This document shows, one piece after another, positions 37,301 through 45,232 of a stretch of 64,000 nt of DNA (position 1 is the first letter of the stretch; every line of letters begins with the position of its first letter). The stretch comes from Spirochaetales bacterium (GTDB lineage Bacteria; Spirochaetota; Leptospiria; Leptospirales; Leptonemataceae), in contig JACKOY010000008.1 of assembly GCA_024233935.1 (NCBI GenBank), positions 1 through 64,000 of the forward strand, written 5' to 3'. The notes below the pieces were generated by a model. That model was not told the origin of the DNA. It worked only from the letters and a program-made list of their open reading frames with translations, and did not search any database. Made by a program: the position numbers and the translations under genes.

Positions 37301-38141
37301 CGGTACGCAGGACAGTATCGGGCAGTACATACAGACGCGCGCGATCATAGTCGGCGTGGGAAACGCTTCCGGCCTTGCCGGTGTTGCCGATGCGCACTCC
37401 GTTGAGAAAGGTTTCGTCCGGACTTGAGATCGATCCGAGATACAAGCTCAAACCCGGGGGACAGTCCGGATTGCACCGAAACGAAAACCGAATCAGCGTC
37501 CGGCCGTAGAAGGGCGACGGAATCAAGGCACGCAGCGGTCCGGGCTGCATGGCCGAAAACATGGAGTCATTGGGACTCTGGCGCAGGTCAGGAATCCTGG
37601 CCTGCCCTCGCTCCAGCGTGCGAATCAAGACCGGTCCACTCAGATCAACAACGCCATCTTCTATACGCGCTCTGGGAAACTCGACCAACGCGTCGCGTAC
37701 GCGGTTCAGATTGCCTTGATCCACTCGAAACAGCCGCGGCGCCACATCGGGATCCGCCTGCGCATCGAGGCTTTTGAAACAAAGGTTTCCGTCGCGGAGT
37801 GGCAGGTCATAAAAGTACTCATGCGGTCCCGGGCGTGCGTCCGGCTCCAATAGCTCGCCATCGAACGAAAGCTCGAAGTTCTGAACGCCGGTTTGCAGGT
37901 AAAGTCCCGAACGACCCGGACGCGAACCGTTGATGGTGGCACAACGAGTTTCTCCGGAACTCGCCTGACCGAACCAACGCGGAAAATAGGGTATTTGCTG
38001 GCTCCCTTCAAAAACCAGGTAACCCGCAACACTGCCGTTCCAGTTGCTGTGCAGTTCCTTCCACGGTGCGCGCGGGCGCGCGTCAAGAGACGTCACGAAG
38101 GCCAGGCAGAGGCCAATGAGGATGCCACAGAGACTGCGCAT
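34341..38141 (-). CDS. Giant hybrid sensor: 7TM - histidine kinase - receiver - SpoIIE phosphatase
   Basis: 1266 residues in one chain. Signal peptide (1-22), a large extracytoplasmic domain (about 23-325), and a multi-helix membrane region (about 330-590). HisKA follows with the phosphoacceptor His of SHELRSP near residue 610, then HATPase with DTGIGIP and GTGLGLSLA (about 720-830), and a receiver with Asp in LADIMMP near 911. A coiled coil (RLQELNENLERAVQERTREL) leads to a SpoIIE/PP2C domain (about 1060-1262) with GGDYYDIF, DVSGHGIPAA and a final DDVCLLLLE. The phosphorelay probably gates the phosphatase, which in RsbU-like systems acts on anti-sigma antagonists. Part of its ectodomain sequence recurs, broken, at 40065-40162. 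Confidence 0.93.
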   Translation of the reverse strand: MRSLCGILIGLCLAFVTSLDARPRAPWKELHSNWNGSVAGYLVFEGSQQIPYFPRWFGQASSGETRCATINGSRPGRSGLYLQTGVQNFELSFDGELLEPDARPGPHEYFYDLPLRDGNLCFKSLDAQADPDVAPRLFRVDQGNLNRVRDALVEFPRARIEDGVVDLSGPVLIRTLERGQARIPDLRQSPNDSMFSAMQPGPLRALIPSPFYGRTLIRFSFRCNPDCPPGLSLYLGSISSPDETFLNGVRIGNTGKAGSVSHADYDRARLYVLPDTVLRTGGTNTIEIITDSEAVGRPGLVMAAPFVLGLNQHVQDLYLKSEIYNVAPVVLFAAIGIFFLLMFVRRVDVAENLVFALFSLIMAAYFFLRTQSKFFYIEDFELSKRLEYCAIVLAFPLFALFMQQHFLSKRTITERIWRGLFALYCIAIALTVVYYLTSEGYDEWHRVFGFVVTSWILPGSYVIYLLIREAVGPLRAEEFRSRSLVRRFDAFVKRQRNTWNRLVTRFPRYLESSLRVRTAGRPRSTNRTDALLMAAGVLALFGAAYHDSRIAFADLVDDRWGAPALMIFMLGNGLILINRMHRLNQQLRLRNQALRRLDTLKDEFLAHTSHELRSPLTSIIAIAESLLEGIGGRLTITSRDNLGLIVDSARRLTELVDDILDFARMRHSHIELRLTAVEMRPAAELVISLSRTLLLHKPVKLVNSVPADLPPVAADEARLQQILHNLVGNAIKFTNEGEIEIDAVVEGRYLRVSVCDTGIGIPTDRLSAIFDRFEQASGQTARHYGGTGLGLSLARHLVELQGGRISAQSAPGRGSCFHFTLPLADERLITTGASLRLSRPRLTEARSRKSPDPSHSSPGRERVLVVEDDAIIMRAVANNLELEGYEVIEAGDGQSALDMLVQNVQACDLVLADIMMPRLSGFDLCREIRKRPDLAALPVILMTAGNRPADVSEGFAAGANDYVKKPFTRQELLARIGFHLRLRRTAERLQELNENLERAVQERTRELNVLLGDLRTRDREIQMELDLARAIQRGILPGDHNAELFELCAYHRPMGKVGGDYYDIFRTPGGEEALLLADVSGHGIPAALISTMARIAFSDAFRQVSAPRDVFARVDEALSKSVITHDYLTAVLLVFDASGRLRFSSASHRTAYLLKRSGGAIVPLTTEGLLIGFADQTGDDFEERECPVEAGDRILAYTDGFVERMDRHDRVYGEERLVYMFESTRDLSLPEAQMAMVRDWEEHAQSRPPLDDVCLLLLEVRNFMDR
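37772..37868 (-). repeat. Source copy of a 97-nt duplicated segment (inside sensor gene)
   Basis: This part of the sensor ectodomain, encoding FDGELLEPDARPGPHEYFYD and the residues after it, reappears at 40065-40162 in the same orientation, with about 12 substitutions and one inserted base by eye. The match stops abruptly at both ends. Confidence 0.8.
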
Positions 38142-38346
38142 AGGGTCGACTTACAATATATGCCTGCCCCCGCGTCCGTAAACCCTTTCCCAAAAACCCA
38201 CGACCACTGTCAGGATTTCTGACGCTCTGCGGTGCGGCGGTGTCAAATTTCCTGGCAGCGCCGATCCGGATAAGCGCGTTATAAGGCGAGGCAACGCTGC
38301 TTTGGCCCGCTCTTGCCGGCTGGCACGAATCTCGCAATGCGTTGCC

Positions 38347-40020
38347 ATGGAAAAAATTAAGCGCAATTGGCTTCTGATTCCCGGGACGCTGTTCGTATTC
38401 CTGGGTTTTCTGTATTTTCTAAAGCTGGCCGTCGACGCCGGCTGGTTTCCACCGGAAGTGCGAATCGCATCCGGTCTTGTGATTTCCGCAAGCCTGGGAA
38501 CCCTGGCTATGCTCATGCTCCAGAAAGGGCGCGCCCGAACCGCTGAGATCCTTGCCGGGTCCAGCGCGGGCGCTGCTTACGCCGTCATTGTGTACGCGGG
38601 TCTACTGGAAAGTCAGGTGTGGCGGCCGGAGGTTTCAATCCTGGCGGTGCTTGCGGTTTCAAGCGTCGTGTATTCTCTGAGTTTGCGTTTTGCGTACCGC
38701 ACGCTCGCCTTCGTTGCCACGATTGGCGCGCTTCTGACTCCGGTCGTGCTGCGTTCCCCTGCCGAAAGCCTGTGGCTCCTGTTCGCCTATTGCCTGGTCA
38801 TCAACCTGATGGCTCTGGGACTCAGCCTGGTGCGGGGCTGGTTGGAACTCCGGGTCGTGGCTTTTTTCGGGTCGTTGGTGCTCTACGCCGCCTACTACTG
38901 GCAGGTTAGGCCGAACGAGTGGCTGGAGCCCTATTTCTACGTGAGCAGCTTCTTTCTGGTTTATGCCGGAGCCACACTGCTCTCATCTCTGCGTTCGAAC
39001 GATAGCGAAACCGCCATCGCCGACCTGTACATCGGACTCATCAATGCCATTCACTTCGTCTTCTGGTCGGTCTTCATCATGCGTCGAGCGGACATTGGGT
39101 ATGCATTGCCGCTTTTAGTCGTGGGCCTGCTGTTCGCCCTGAACGGAATCGTGCTCAGGAAGCAAAGCAGCGCGCACAAGGCAACCGGCCCGACATATTT
39201 CGGGCTGGCCCTGCTCTTGATTGCAGTGACCGGTCCGGAGTTGGGGCGATTTTTTTCGACGCCCGGGCTGGGCCATGTGACAAGCGTATCGCTCTGGAGT
39301 GCCATGATTGCCTGCGCCTTCGTATACGGTGAAAAACGCGATCTGAAAATTGCCTCCTACCTTGCGGTGGCAGCCTGGATGCTCGTGACTCTCTTCTGGT
39401 ATAGCGTGGCCTGGGATGTGCAGTGGGTGCGCTGGTTTGGCCTGACCTATATTCCTTTTCTGAATCCGGGCGCCCTGGTCTGGATTGGATTAGCCGCGAT
39501 CGGCTTTAACTTTTCGCTATCACTCCCGAATTTCTCAGAACGAAGAGCGGGAGCGGAACAGCGACGCCTGAAATCGATCGCGCTCTTTGTAGCTCTGGCA
39601 GCACACGCGGTTGTCGGCGGTCTATTTACGGTTCAGATTCAGAACGTGTGGACCGCTTACGAAATCAAAGGGCACTTCCTCCCGCTAACCCTGTCGGTCT
39701 CCTGGACGCTCTACGCCATGTCGCTTTACTTGTGGGGCATCTACAGCCGCACGCAACTCTTCCGTTACGTTGGGGCGGCGGTTGTCATTGTGGTCTCGTT
39801 GAAAGTCCTATTCTTCGATCTTCAGGGTTCTGCAACCGCAGCGAGGGCCGCCTATCTGATCGCCATTGGCGCGTTGATGCTGCTGACTGCCTACCTGAAT
39901 CAGCGCTGGCCCCAAACAACAGCCGAACCGCAACGCAACCTGGACGGGAATAAGTCGGCGGCCATCGAACCCCCTGAGAGTGGGCAGCTCGGGCCGGCGA
40001 CGAACGGAACACAGCGATGA
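38347..40020 (+). CDS. DUF2339 multi-pass membrane protein
   Basis: 557 residues, at least twelve hydrophobic helices. The pattern is that of DUF2339 proteins: an N-terminal GTLFVFLGFLYFLKLAV helix, SASLGTLAMLML, GASAGAAYAV-like repeats of small-residue helices, and FRYVGAAVVIVVSLKVLFFD near the end. Function unknown across the family. ATG at 38347 gives a natural start just before the first charged-then-hydrophobic segment. Divergent from the giant sensor, with about 205 bases of shared upstream DNA. Confidence 0.8.
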   Translation: MEKIKRNWLLIPGTLFVFLGFLYFLKLAVDAGWFPPEVRIASGLVISASLGTLAMLMLQKGRARTAEILAGSSAGAAYAVIVYAGLLESQVWRPEVSILAVLAVSSVVYSLSLRFAYRTLAFVATIGALLTPVVLRSPAESLWLLFAYCLVINLMALGLSLVRGWLELRVVAFFGSLVLYAAYYWQVRPNEWLEPYFYVSSFFLVYAGATLLSSLRSNDSETAIADLYIGLINAIHFVFWSVFIMRRADIGYALPLLVVGLLFALNGIVLRKQSSAHKATGPTYFGLALLLIAVTGPELGRFFSTPGLGHVTSVSLWSAMIACAFVYGEKRDLKIASYLAVAAWMLVTLFWYSVAWDVQWVRWFGLTYIPFLNPGALVWIGLAAIGFNFSLSLPNFSERRAGAEQRRLKSIALFVALAAHAVVGGLFTVQIQNVWTAYEIKGHFLPLTLSVSWTLYAMSLYLWGIYSRTQLFRYVGAAVVIVVSLKVLFFDLQGSATAARAAYLIAIGALMLLTAYLNQRWPQTTAEPQRNLDGNKSAAIEPPESGQLGPATNGTQR

Positions 40021-40064
40021 AGGGCGGCCAACCAGAGGTACTGCTGTTGATAACGGATTCGAAG

Positions 40065-40162
40065 TTTTGAAGCAAAGGTTTCCTTTGCGGGGTGGCAGGT
40101 CACAAAAAGTACTCATGCGGTGCCGGGCGTGCGTCCGGCTCCAATGCCTGACCATCAAGCGA
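40065..40162 (-). pseudogene. Frameshifted 98-nt fragment of a sensor ectodomain
   Basis: On the minus strand this reads SLDGQALEPDARPAPHEYF, then needs a one-base shift to continue DLPPRKGNLCFK. The matching stretch of the 1266-residue sensor is SFDGELLEPDARPGPHEYF followed by YDLPLRDGNLCFK. By eye about 85 of 97 positions agree. An extra base in the T run after the TAC codon breaks the frame. No similarity continues on either side, so it is either a relic of a paralogous gene or a short duplicated element. Confidence 0.75.
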
Positions 40163-40340
40163 ATGATTCCAGGATCGCGGCCGCAGCCGGCTGTTCTATG
40201 TATTTGTTTGAAACTGACCCCGCCTTAGTACTGCCACCGCAAGTGCAGAATAGTCTCTGCTCATTTCATTTCAGCGGCCGACGGAAAGCTCCGAACTAAA
40301 TCGGACATCGGTCGGCTTGCGTGGCTTTCTGAATGCCCAA

Positions 40341-40364
40341 CTCAATCTCAATCTCAATCTCAAA
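40341..40364 (+). repeat. Hexanucleotide tandem repeat (CTCAAT)x3 + CTCAAA
   Basis: Three exact CTCAAT units plus one CTCAAA in intergenic DNA upstream of the M23 peptidase gene. It is short, and may be a slippage site. Confidence 0.7.
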
Positions 40365-40477
40365 GCGTACCGCGAATCCGGCTGCGGCTGCGATTGGGTC
40401 TCAAGCCGGCTCAAAAAATGGGAAAACGTGATACGGCGCTTGTTGTGCGTACAAAGGCTCAAATCAGATTCCCCGGC

Positions 40478-40498
40478 GTCTCGTGGTAGCAACGAGAC
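40478..40498 (+). promoter_or_regulatory. Leader hairpin abutting the M23 peptidase ribosome site
   Basis: GTCTCGT (40478-40484) and ACGAGAC (40492-40498) form a perfect 7-pair stem with loop GGTAGCA. The strong AGGAGG ribosome site (40501-40506) begins two bases later, and the ATG is at 40511. The hairpin could protect the mRNA end or control ribosome access. Confidence 0.45.
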
Positions 40499-40510
40499 CC
40501 AGGAGGGTGT

Positions 40511-41323
40511 ATGAACAGAACTGTTGCCTTTTTTTTCCTGGAGGCTTTCACGCTGGCCGGGGGAAATTGTCAGAGCGAATCTGACCCATCTCCCGCGCTT
40601 TTGCTGGCGATACTGATGCGTTCTTCCGGTCAAAACAGTGACCTGCTGACGCCGCAGTACCACAACGAAGGATCGAGCTCGTCCTTTGGAATCACCCTCG
40701 ACAGCTTCCTTGCGGAAGTCAGAAACGTGCCGCTGCAAAACCCGCTCAGCAGTGCTTACACAATCCCGTCGGAAGGAACGTTTGCCGCCAACAAAGGAGC
40801 GGAATACCATCATGCTGTGGATTTGCATCCCGACGGCTTCGCAACGAATGTAAATATATACGCGGCCCACGACGGAACGATTACCCGTTGCCAGACCCAG
40901 GGACTGCCCGGTGGCACCGTCTATCGGCACTTCATTACAATCTCACAAGACATACAGGATTCCGGGGCCACAACGATCGGAAAGCTCGTCACGATCTACG
41001 GGCACCTGGCCCTGGATCTCGACACCGGCATGCCGGCCTCCGGGTCGACGGTAAGCCGTGGTCAGCTGATTTCCCAGCACCTCTATTCGGGAACGGTCGG
41101 TGGCCCCCACCTTCACTTTGAAATCCGTTACTACCGACCGACCGATTCCGTTGTGAACGGGTGTACGCTGAACGGGACCTCAACGGGCATACCCGAGTAC
41201 TACCAGTCGTTCGCCTCGGGCAGTTTCACCACCCGCTCCGCAGGGCCGTGGTCTTTAGGCTTCTGGGATCCTTCGGCGGGCTATGGCTACGGCTATCCGG
41301 CGAACCGCAGCCTGAACCTTTAG
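40511..41323 (+). CDS. Secreted M23-family peptidase (LytM-like)
   Basis: 270 residues. ATG at 40511 follows AGGAGG. A short hydrophobic N-terminus ends near a Cys (AGGNC), so it is exported and perhaps lipidated. M23 zinc motifs are present: HHAVDLH (the H-x(3)-D motif, residues 100-106) and GPHLHFEIR (the H-x-H motif) about 100 residues later. The family cleaves peptide crosslinks in peptidoglycan. The C-terminus is Tyr/Gly-rich. No partner genes are adjacent. Upstream DNA is repeat-rich. Confidence 0.85.
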   Translation: MNRTVAFFFLEAFTLAGGNCQSESDPSPALLLAILMRSSGQNSDLLTPQYHNEGSSSSFGITLDSFLAEVRNVPLQNPLSSAYTIPSEGTFAANKGAEYHHAVDLHPDGFATNVNIYAAHDGTITRCQTQGLPGGTVYRHFITISQDIQDSGATTIGKLVTIYGHLALDLDTGMPASGSTVSRGQLISQHLYSGTVGGPHLHFEIRYYRPTDSVVNGCTLNGTSTGIPEYYQSFASGSFTTRSAGPWSLGFWDPSAGYGYGYPANRSLNL

Positions 41324-41416
41324 ACAAACGAAATTCCAGCGAGGGGCGCCATCGGCTGGTCTTCCTGAGCATGGCGCGCCCAGGCCGCAACCAGCGCGAT
41401 GTCCTCGCGCCAACAA

Positions 41417-41448
41417 AAAAACCCGGGCCGACTCCGGTCCGGGTTTTT
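41417..41448. terminator. Strong bidirectional Rho-independent terminator
   Basis: AAAAACCCGG (41417-41426) is the exact reverse complement of CCGGGTTTTT (41439-41448). The stem is extended by a G-T pair and CCG/CGG around loop ACTC. It gives a GC stem with a T run in both directions and sits between the convergent M23 and superoxide dismutase genes, so it serves both. Confidence 0.92.
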
Positions 41449-41482
41449 CGGCGCCCCAATCGAACGCTCTTTGGTCTACTGC

Positions 41483-42073
41483 TTACAGGTTCGAAGCAAC
41501 AAAATCCCAATTCACCAGCTTTTCAAAGAACGTTCCAATGTAATCGGGGCGGCGGTTCTGGTAGTCCAGGTAGTAGGCGTGCTCCCAGACGTCGATCGTA
41601 AGCAGCGCTTTCTTTCCGTGGGCCAGCGGAAGATCCGCGTTGGCCGTTTTCATAATGGCCAGCTTTCCGCCGTCATCAATGAGCCAGGCCCAGCCGCTTC
41701 CGAATTGTGTGGCGGCCGCAGTCTTGAACTCTTCAGCAAATTTGTCGAAGCTGCCAAAGGCGCTGTTGATCTTATCTGCCAGGGCACCGGAGGGACGTCC
41801 GCCACCGCCCGGCTTCATGCACTTCCAATAAAAACTATGGTTCCAGACCTGGGCGGCGTTATTAAACACGCCTGCCTTCGCTGTGTCTCCGGCAACTTTC
41901 TTGATGATGCCTTCCAGATCTGCGCCGGCCAGATCGGTGCCGTCGATCAGTTTGTTAAGATTGGTTACGTAGGCGTTGTGATGTTTGCCGTGATGGAACT
42001 CAAGTGTCTTCGCGGAAATGTGCGGTTCCAGGGCGTCTTTCGCGTACGGTAGATCGGGTAGAGTAATTGCCAT
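41483..42073 (-). CDS. sodB: Superoxide dismutase (Fe/Mn family)
   Basis: 196 residues, cytoplasmic. The metal-binding residues are in place: HHGKHHNAYV, NHSFYWKCM, and DVWEHAYYLDY with the Asp and His ligands. The QFGSGWAWL motif and overall length favour the iron form, but Fe and Mn types cannot be told apart surely by eye. GGAGG precedes the ATG by nine bases. Terminated by the 41417-41448 hairpin. Confidence 0.95.
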   Translation of the reverse strand: MAITLPDLPYAKDALEPHISAKTLEFHHGKHHNAYVTNLNKLIDGTDLAGADLEGIIKKVAGDTAKAGVFNNAAQVWNHSFYWKCMKPGGGGRPSGALADKINSAFGSFDKFAEEFKTAAATQFGSGWAWLIDDGGKLAIMKTANADLPLAHGKKALLTIDVWEHAYYLDYQNRRPDYIGTFFEKLVNWDFVASNL

Positions 42074-42213
42074 GCGTATAAGCCTCCGTTAGTTCCCTAT
42101 TAGCAAAACGAGGCTCCTGGTTAGAGTCAACCCAAAATTAGAATTACTAAACGAATGTGCACGATGTGGCGAAAACCGGTTGCGCGCCTGCACCACAACG
42201 CGACCGTTTGCCC

Positions 42214-42774
42214 ATGCGTCTTCGCCGTCTCACTCCCATCGTCCTGTTTTTCCTTCCCGTGGCCCTGGCAGCCCACCCGGGCCATGGCGAAAGCCCCCTT
42301 CTCCACGCGGCCTCGGGCCTGGATCATCTGGCAGCGGCCCTCGCGATCGGCATCATAGCTGCCCGTCAGCGACTACTGACAGGAACTCTGCTCGCGTTTT
42401 GCGCAGGCTGGCTGGGCGGAAGCGCCATGCAGGCTTTGTTCGGCATCGGTTCCTACGAACTGGCGGTCCTGATTTCCGTGCTGCTATTGGGAGTGGCTGC
42501 ATTTAAGGCTGAAGCCCTGAACCCAAAACTCGCTCTGGTACTCGTCGGCTTCACGGCCGTAGTGCATGGGGCCGCCCATGCCTCCGACACCGCCACGCTA
42601 TCGTTCGGGCGCACCGCAGCTATGCTCCTCGGAAGCGTCGCCACCATTGCGGGCGCCACCTGGGTTCTCGGATGGATTTCACGCTACAATCAAGAACTCG
42701 GGCTTCGCGTGAGCCGGCTCTCAAGCGTAGCGGTGGTTTGCGTCGCAGTTGTGCTCTTGTTCATGAATTCTTAA
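42214..42774 (+). CDS. HupE/UreJ-family membrane protein
   Basis: 186 residues from ATG 42214. Signal-like first helix ending before HPGHGE, then GLDHLAAALAIG, several more helices and VHGAAHASD. These His-rich motifs mark the HupE/UreJ family, associated with nickel or cobalt uptake. No hydrogenase or urease genes are nearby, so the substrate is not certain. A longer start from 42157 is possible but adds a non-hydrophobic leader. Confidence 0.85.
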   Translation: MRLRRLTPIVLFFLPVALAAHPGHGESPLLHAASGLDHLAAALAIGIIAARQRLLTGTLLAFCAGWLGGSAMQALFGIGSYELAVLISVLLLGVAAFKAEALNPKLALVLVGFTAVVHGAAHASDTATLSFGRTAAMLLGSVATIAGATWVLGWISRYNQELGLRVSRLSSVAVVCVAVVLLFMNS

Positions 42775-42851
42775 GGCCGGCCGGTCGTGCGGGTGCCGAA
42801 AATCGCGGCTTCCGCGAATTCCTCTTTCTGGCAGCACCGCAGGCATAACAG

Positions 42852-43502
42852 ATGAAAGCCAGCCGGGTCAATCGCCTGGTTTTGATGCTGATCGGCGTCG
42901 GCGGGCTTTGGGCTGCTCCGCAGCGGCAGATCTACCTCGTGATAGCCGAGGCGGCGCCGGTCTCGTCTGGTTCCGGGACAGATAGCGAGGTAATTCATAC
43001 TCTCTGCATTGGAGACCAGGTAGAATTGACCGGGAAAAGCTCGAACGCGATGGCGTCGGTCCGTTACGGGCCCACGTATATGTTCGATTCCACCGGATAC
43101 GTCGACGCGCGGCTTCTTGCACCTGTCTCTGATTTTGAGCGCGTCGACTCAATGGGCCCGGTTTCCTGGGGCAATTGTATCGGCGACTATTGTCCTCAAA
43201 TTCGGATCACGGATTCCGGTAGGGCATACGCCGGAGATGCAGACAGGTACCGGTGCGATATTGGTTTGCCCTGCCCGCCTCAAGCGGTTTGGGACGAGTG
43301 CTTTGCTGAACATATCGACGACGCGACCGCCGCGCGCTGCGAAGAACATGGCTTGCTGGGCTTTGCCGGTCAGGTACATTCAGGCCATCAGTTGCTTGTG
43401 ATTCGCACGGCGACCAGCATCAATGAGATCCTCTGGCTGCGTCAGGGACGGTGGGAACCGGCGTATTGCGCCTGCGACCGCACTATGTGCACGCAATACT
43501 GA
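42852..43502 (+). CDS. Secreted Cys-rich hypothetical protein
   Basis: 216 residues with a signal peptide (LVLMLIGVGGLWA). The mature region contains about a dozen Cys, several paired (GNCIGDYCPQIR, YRCDIGLPCPP, YCACDRTMC), suggesting disulfides in the periplasm or outside the cell. The part around residues 45-90 resembles an SH3b-like strand pattern (CIGDQVELTG, VRYGPTYMFDSTGYVDARLL), but only loosely. No family assigned. Confidence 0.65.
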   Translation: MKASRVNRLVLMLIGVGGLWAAPQRQIYLVIAEAAPVSSGSGTDSEVIHTLCIGDQVELTGKSSNAMASVRYGPTYMFDSTGYVDARLLAPVSDFERVDSMGPVSWGNCIGDYCPQIRITDSGRAYAGDADRYRCDIGLPCPPQAVWDECFAEHIDDATAARCEEHGLLGFAGQVHSGHQLLVIRTATSINEILWLRQGRWEPAYCACDRTMCTQY

Positions 43503-43539
43503 TTCGTATGGACCTGCGGTCGCACCCTCGCCCCGCGCA

Positions 43540-44358
43540 TCAAAAACCCAGGCGTTTTTGATTGCGCGCGATCAACCAATGGGTGAGCGCCGGATAACGT
43601 CGGCTGATCAGGTCCAGCACACGCATGAACAGACCAATTCGAATGCGGAAGCGCCCGCTTTCCATGCCGTTTACTATCAAACGAGCGGCGCGCTCCACCG
43701 GCATGCCTTTACGTTCCAGAAATTGAATCTCGCGCCGCAGGCGGGCCGGATCGCCAACCCCCGGACTGCGACGCACCAGGTTTGTATCCACCGCGGGCGG
43801 AATCACAAGCGAAACTCTGATGCCCGCTTCGTGCAACTCCGCATAAAGCACATTTGTGAAAGCCAGGAGTGCTCCTTTCGAGGCGGCATACGCGCTTTTT
43901 CCGGGAAATCCCAGCTGCGCAAACTCACTGCTGATATTGACGATGCGTGCATCCCGGGAGTGACGCAGGTGCGGTAGAGCGTACCGACACATGTGCACCG
44001 CGCCCAGAAGGTTCACGCGAAGCACACGTTCGAAGGCCGGGCCCGATATGCGCTCGAAGGGCGCGCTGATCGAAATGCCGGCGTTGTTGACCAGACAATC
44101 AAGACGGCCGTGCTCCTGGACCACGGACTCGACGGCTTCCTGGGTCGCTTCCTCGGTTGCGATGTCGGCAACGTGCAGGCTTAAGTGACCGCGCGCATGA
44201 TTGTCCACGAGGAGGCCGCGCGTGGTTTCCAGTCCGCTTTCGTCAATGTCGATGAGAGCCAGGTGGGCCCCCCGACGCCCCAGCTCCCGGGCCAATCCCC
44301 GACCGATGCCGCTCGCGGCTCCGGTAATCACAATGACCCTGTCCTGAAAGACACTCAT
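43540..44358 (-). CDS. Short-chain dehydrogenase/reductase with C-terminal hydrophobic tail
   Basis: 272 residues from ATG 44358. TGAASGIGRG, NNAG, and an intact Ser-Tyr-Lys set (NISSEFAQLG, then SAYAASKGAL). The C-terminal region (FRIRIGLFMRVLDLISRRYPALTHW) resembles that of SDRs acting on lipid or long-chain substrates. Divergent from the glycosyltransferase gene, with 99 bases between starts. Substrate unknown. Confidence 0.9.
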   Translation of the reverse strand: MSVFQDRVIVITGAASGIGRGLARELGRRGAHLALIDIDESGLETTRGLLVDNHARGHLSLHVADIATEEATQEAVESVVQEHGRLDCLVNNAGISISAPFERISGPAFERVLRVNLLGAVHMCRYALPHLRHSRDARIVNISSEFAQLGFPGKSAYAASKGALLAFTNVLYAELHEAGIRVSLVIPPAVDTNLVRRSPGVGDPARLRREIQFLERKGMPVERAARLIVNGMESGRFRIRIGLFMRVLDLISRRYPALTHWLIARNQKRLGF

Positions 44359-44457
44359 CGCCGTCCCGCCGGGGTCAGAAAGACATGCCGGCAGTCGGGA
44401 CGCCAGGCGAATTCTGGTGGCCGCGGCAGACACAGAGGACGCCCATCGGTCAATGCC

Positions 44458-45180
44458 ATGCAGCTTGCCGTGATCATCCCGACTCTGAACGAGGCCGACA
44501 CCCTGGCTCGCACCATCGAACTCGCCAGGCGCCGCGCCCGGATCGTTCCGGACATCACGGTTGTGGACTGCGGGTCCCGGGACGCAACCGTCTCCATTGC
44601 AACCCACGCCGGGTGCCGCGTCCTCGTGAAAAACGATGGCGCAACCGGCAAGAGCGGCGCACTCAACCTGGGCGCCCGGGACTGCAGGGCCGAAGTGATT
44701 CTCTTTCTGGATGCCGATTCAGAACCGCCACCGGAATACGACCGCCTGGTCGAAGTGGCGTTGCAGGATCCGCGCTCGGTCGGTGGCGCGTTTCACTTCA
44801 AACTGGATCGCCCCGCCGGACCCAGCGCAAAGCTGCGGTTGGTAGAGATCATAAATCACATACGCTATTTTATCTGGCCGGAGTACTACGGCGATCAGGG
44901 GATTTTTGTGCGTCGTGCGGCCTTTCAGAAAGTCGGTGGGTTCCCGGACCGGGCGATCCTCGAAGCCGCGCACCTTTGCCGGCGCCTGCGGCAATTGGGA
45001 CGACTCACTCTGGTCAGGGCTTGCATGATTACTTCACCACGACGATTTCTGGACGGCGGTGTGCTGCGCGTGCTGCTTTCCGATAGCTGGATCTGGTTGC
45101 GGGATCGTCTGGGGCTCAGTACAGAACACTTTGCCGCCGGCTACTGGCACTACAACGCGAGCCGCGGAAGAAAAACCTGA
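44458..45180 (+). CDS. Family 2 glycosyltransferase (TIGR04283-like)
   Basis: 240 residues from ATG 44458. The N-terminal IIPTLNEADTLARTI and VVDCGSRDAT are GT2 motifs. LDADSEPP is the D-x-D, followed by DQGIFVRRAAFQKVGGFPDR. The pattern resembles the TIGR04283 'transferase 2' group often found near radical-SAM genes, though none lies here. It probably transfers a sugar or related group to a lipid or small acceptor at the membrane. Confidence 0.85.
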   Translation: MQLAVIIPTLNEADTLARTIELARRRARIVPDITVVDCGSRDATVSIATHAGCRVLVKNDGATGKSGALNLGARDCRAEVILFLDADSEPPPEYDRLVEVALQDPRSVGGAFHFKLDRPAGPSAKLRLVEIINHIRYFIWPEYYGDQGIFVRRAAFQKVGGFPDRAILEAAHLCRRLRQLGRLTLVRACMITSPRRFLDGGVLRVLLSDSWIWLRDRLGLSTEHFAAGYWHYNASRGRKT

Positions 45181-45232
45181 GCTGGCCAGACAGGAAACAT
45201 CGGAAAGAACCGCGACTTCCGGGGAGCAATGC

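Larger units (their letters stand above)
40021..40510. other. Gene-free stretch with a decayed duplicate, short tandem repeat and leader hairpin
   Basis: The only gap over 300 bases in the window. It holds the broken sensor fragment (40065-40162), four CTCAAT-type units (40341-40364) and a hairpin next to the M23 gene's ribosome site (40478-40498). Open frames here on either strand lack ribosome sites and family features. I see no tRNA, and no transposase remnant that I can support. Confidence 0.6.

Noticed and set aside
40341..40364. CRISPR-like or satellite array
   Set aside because: Only four units of six bases, with no spacers. It is a short microsatellite.
40271..40930. 219-codon minus-strand frame in the gene-free region and over the M23 gene
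   Set aside because: It runs antisense through the M23 active-site region and has no ribosome site.
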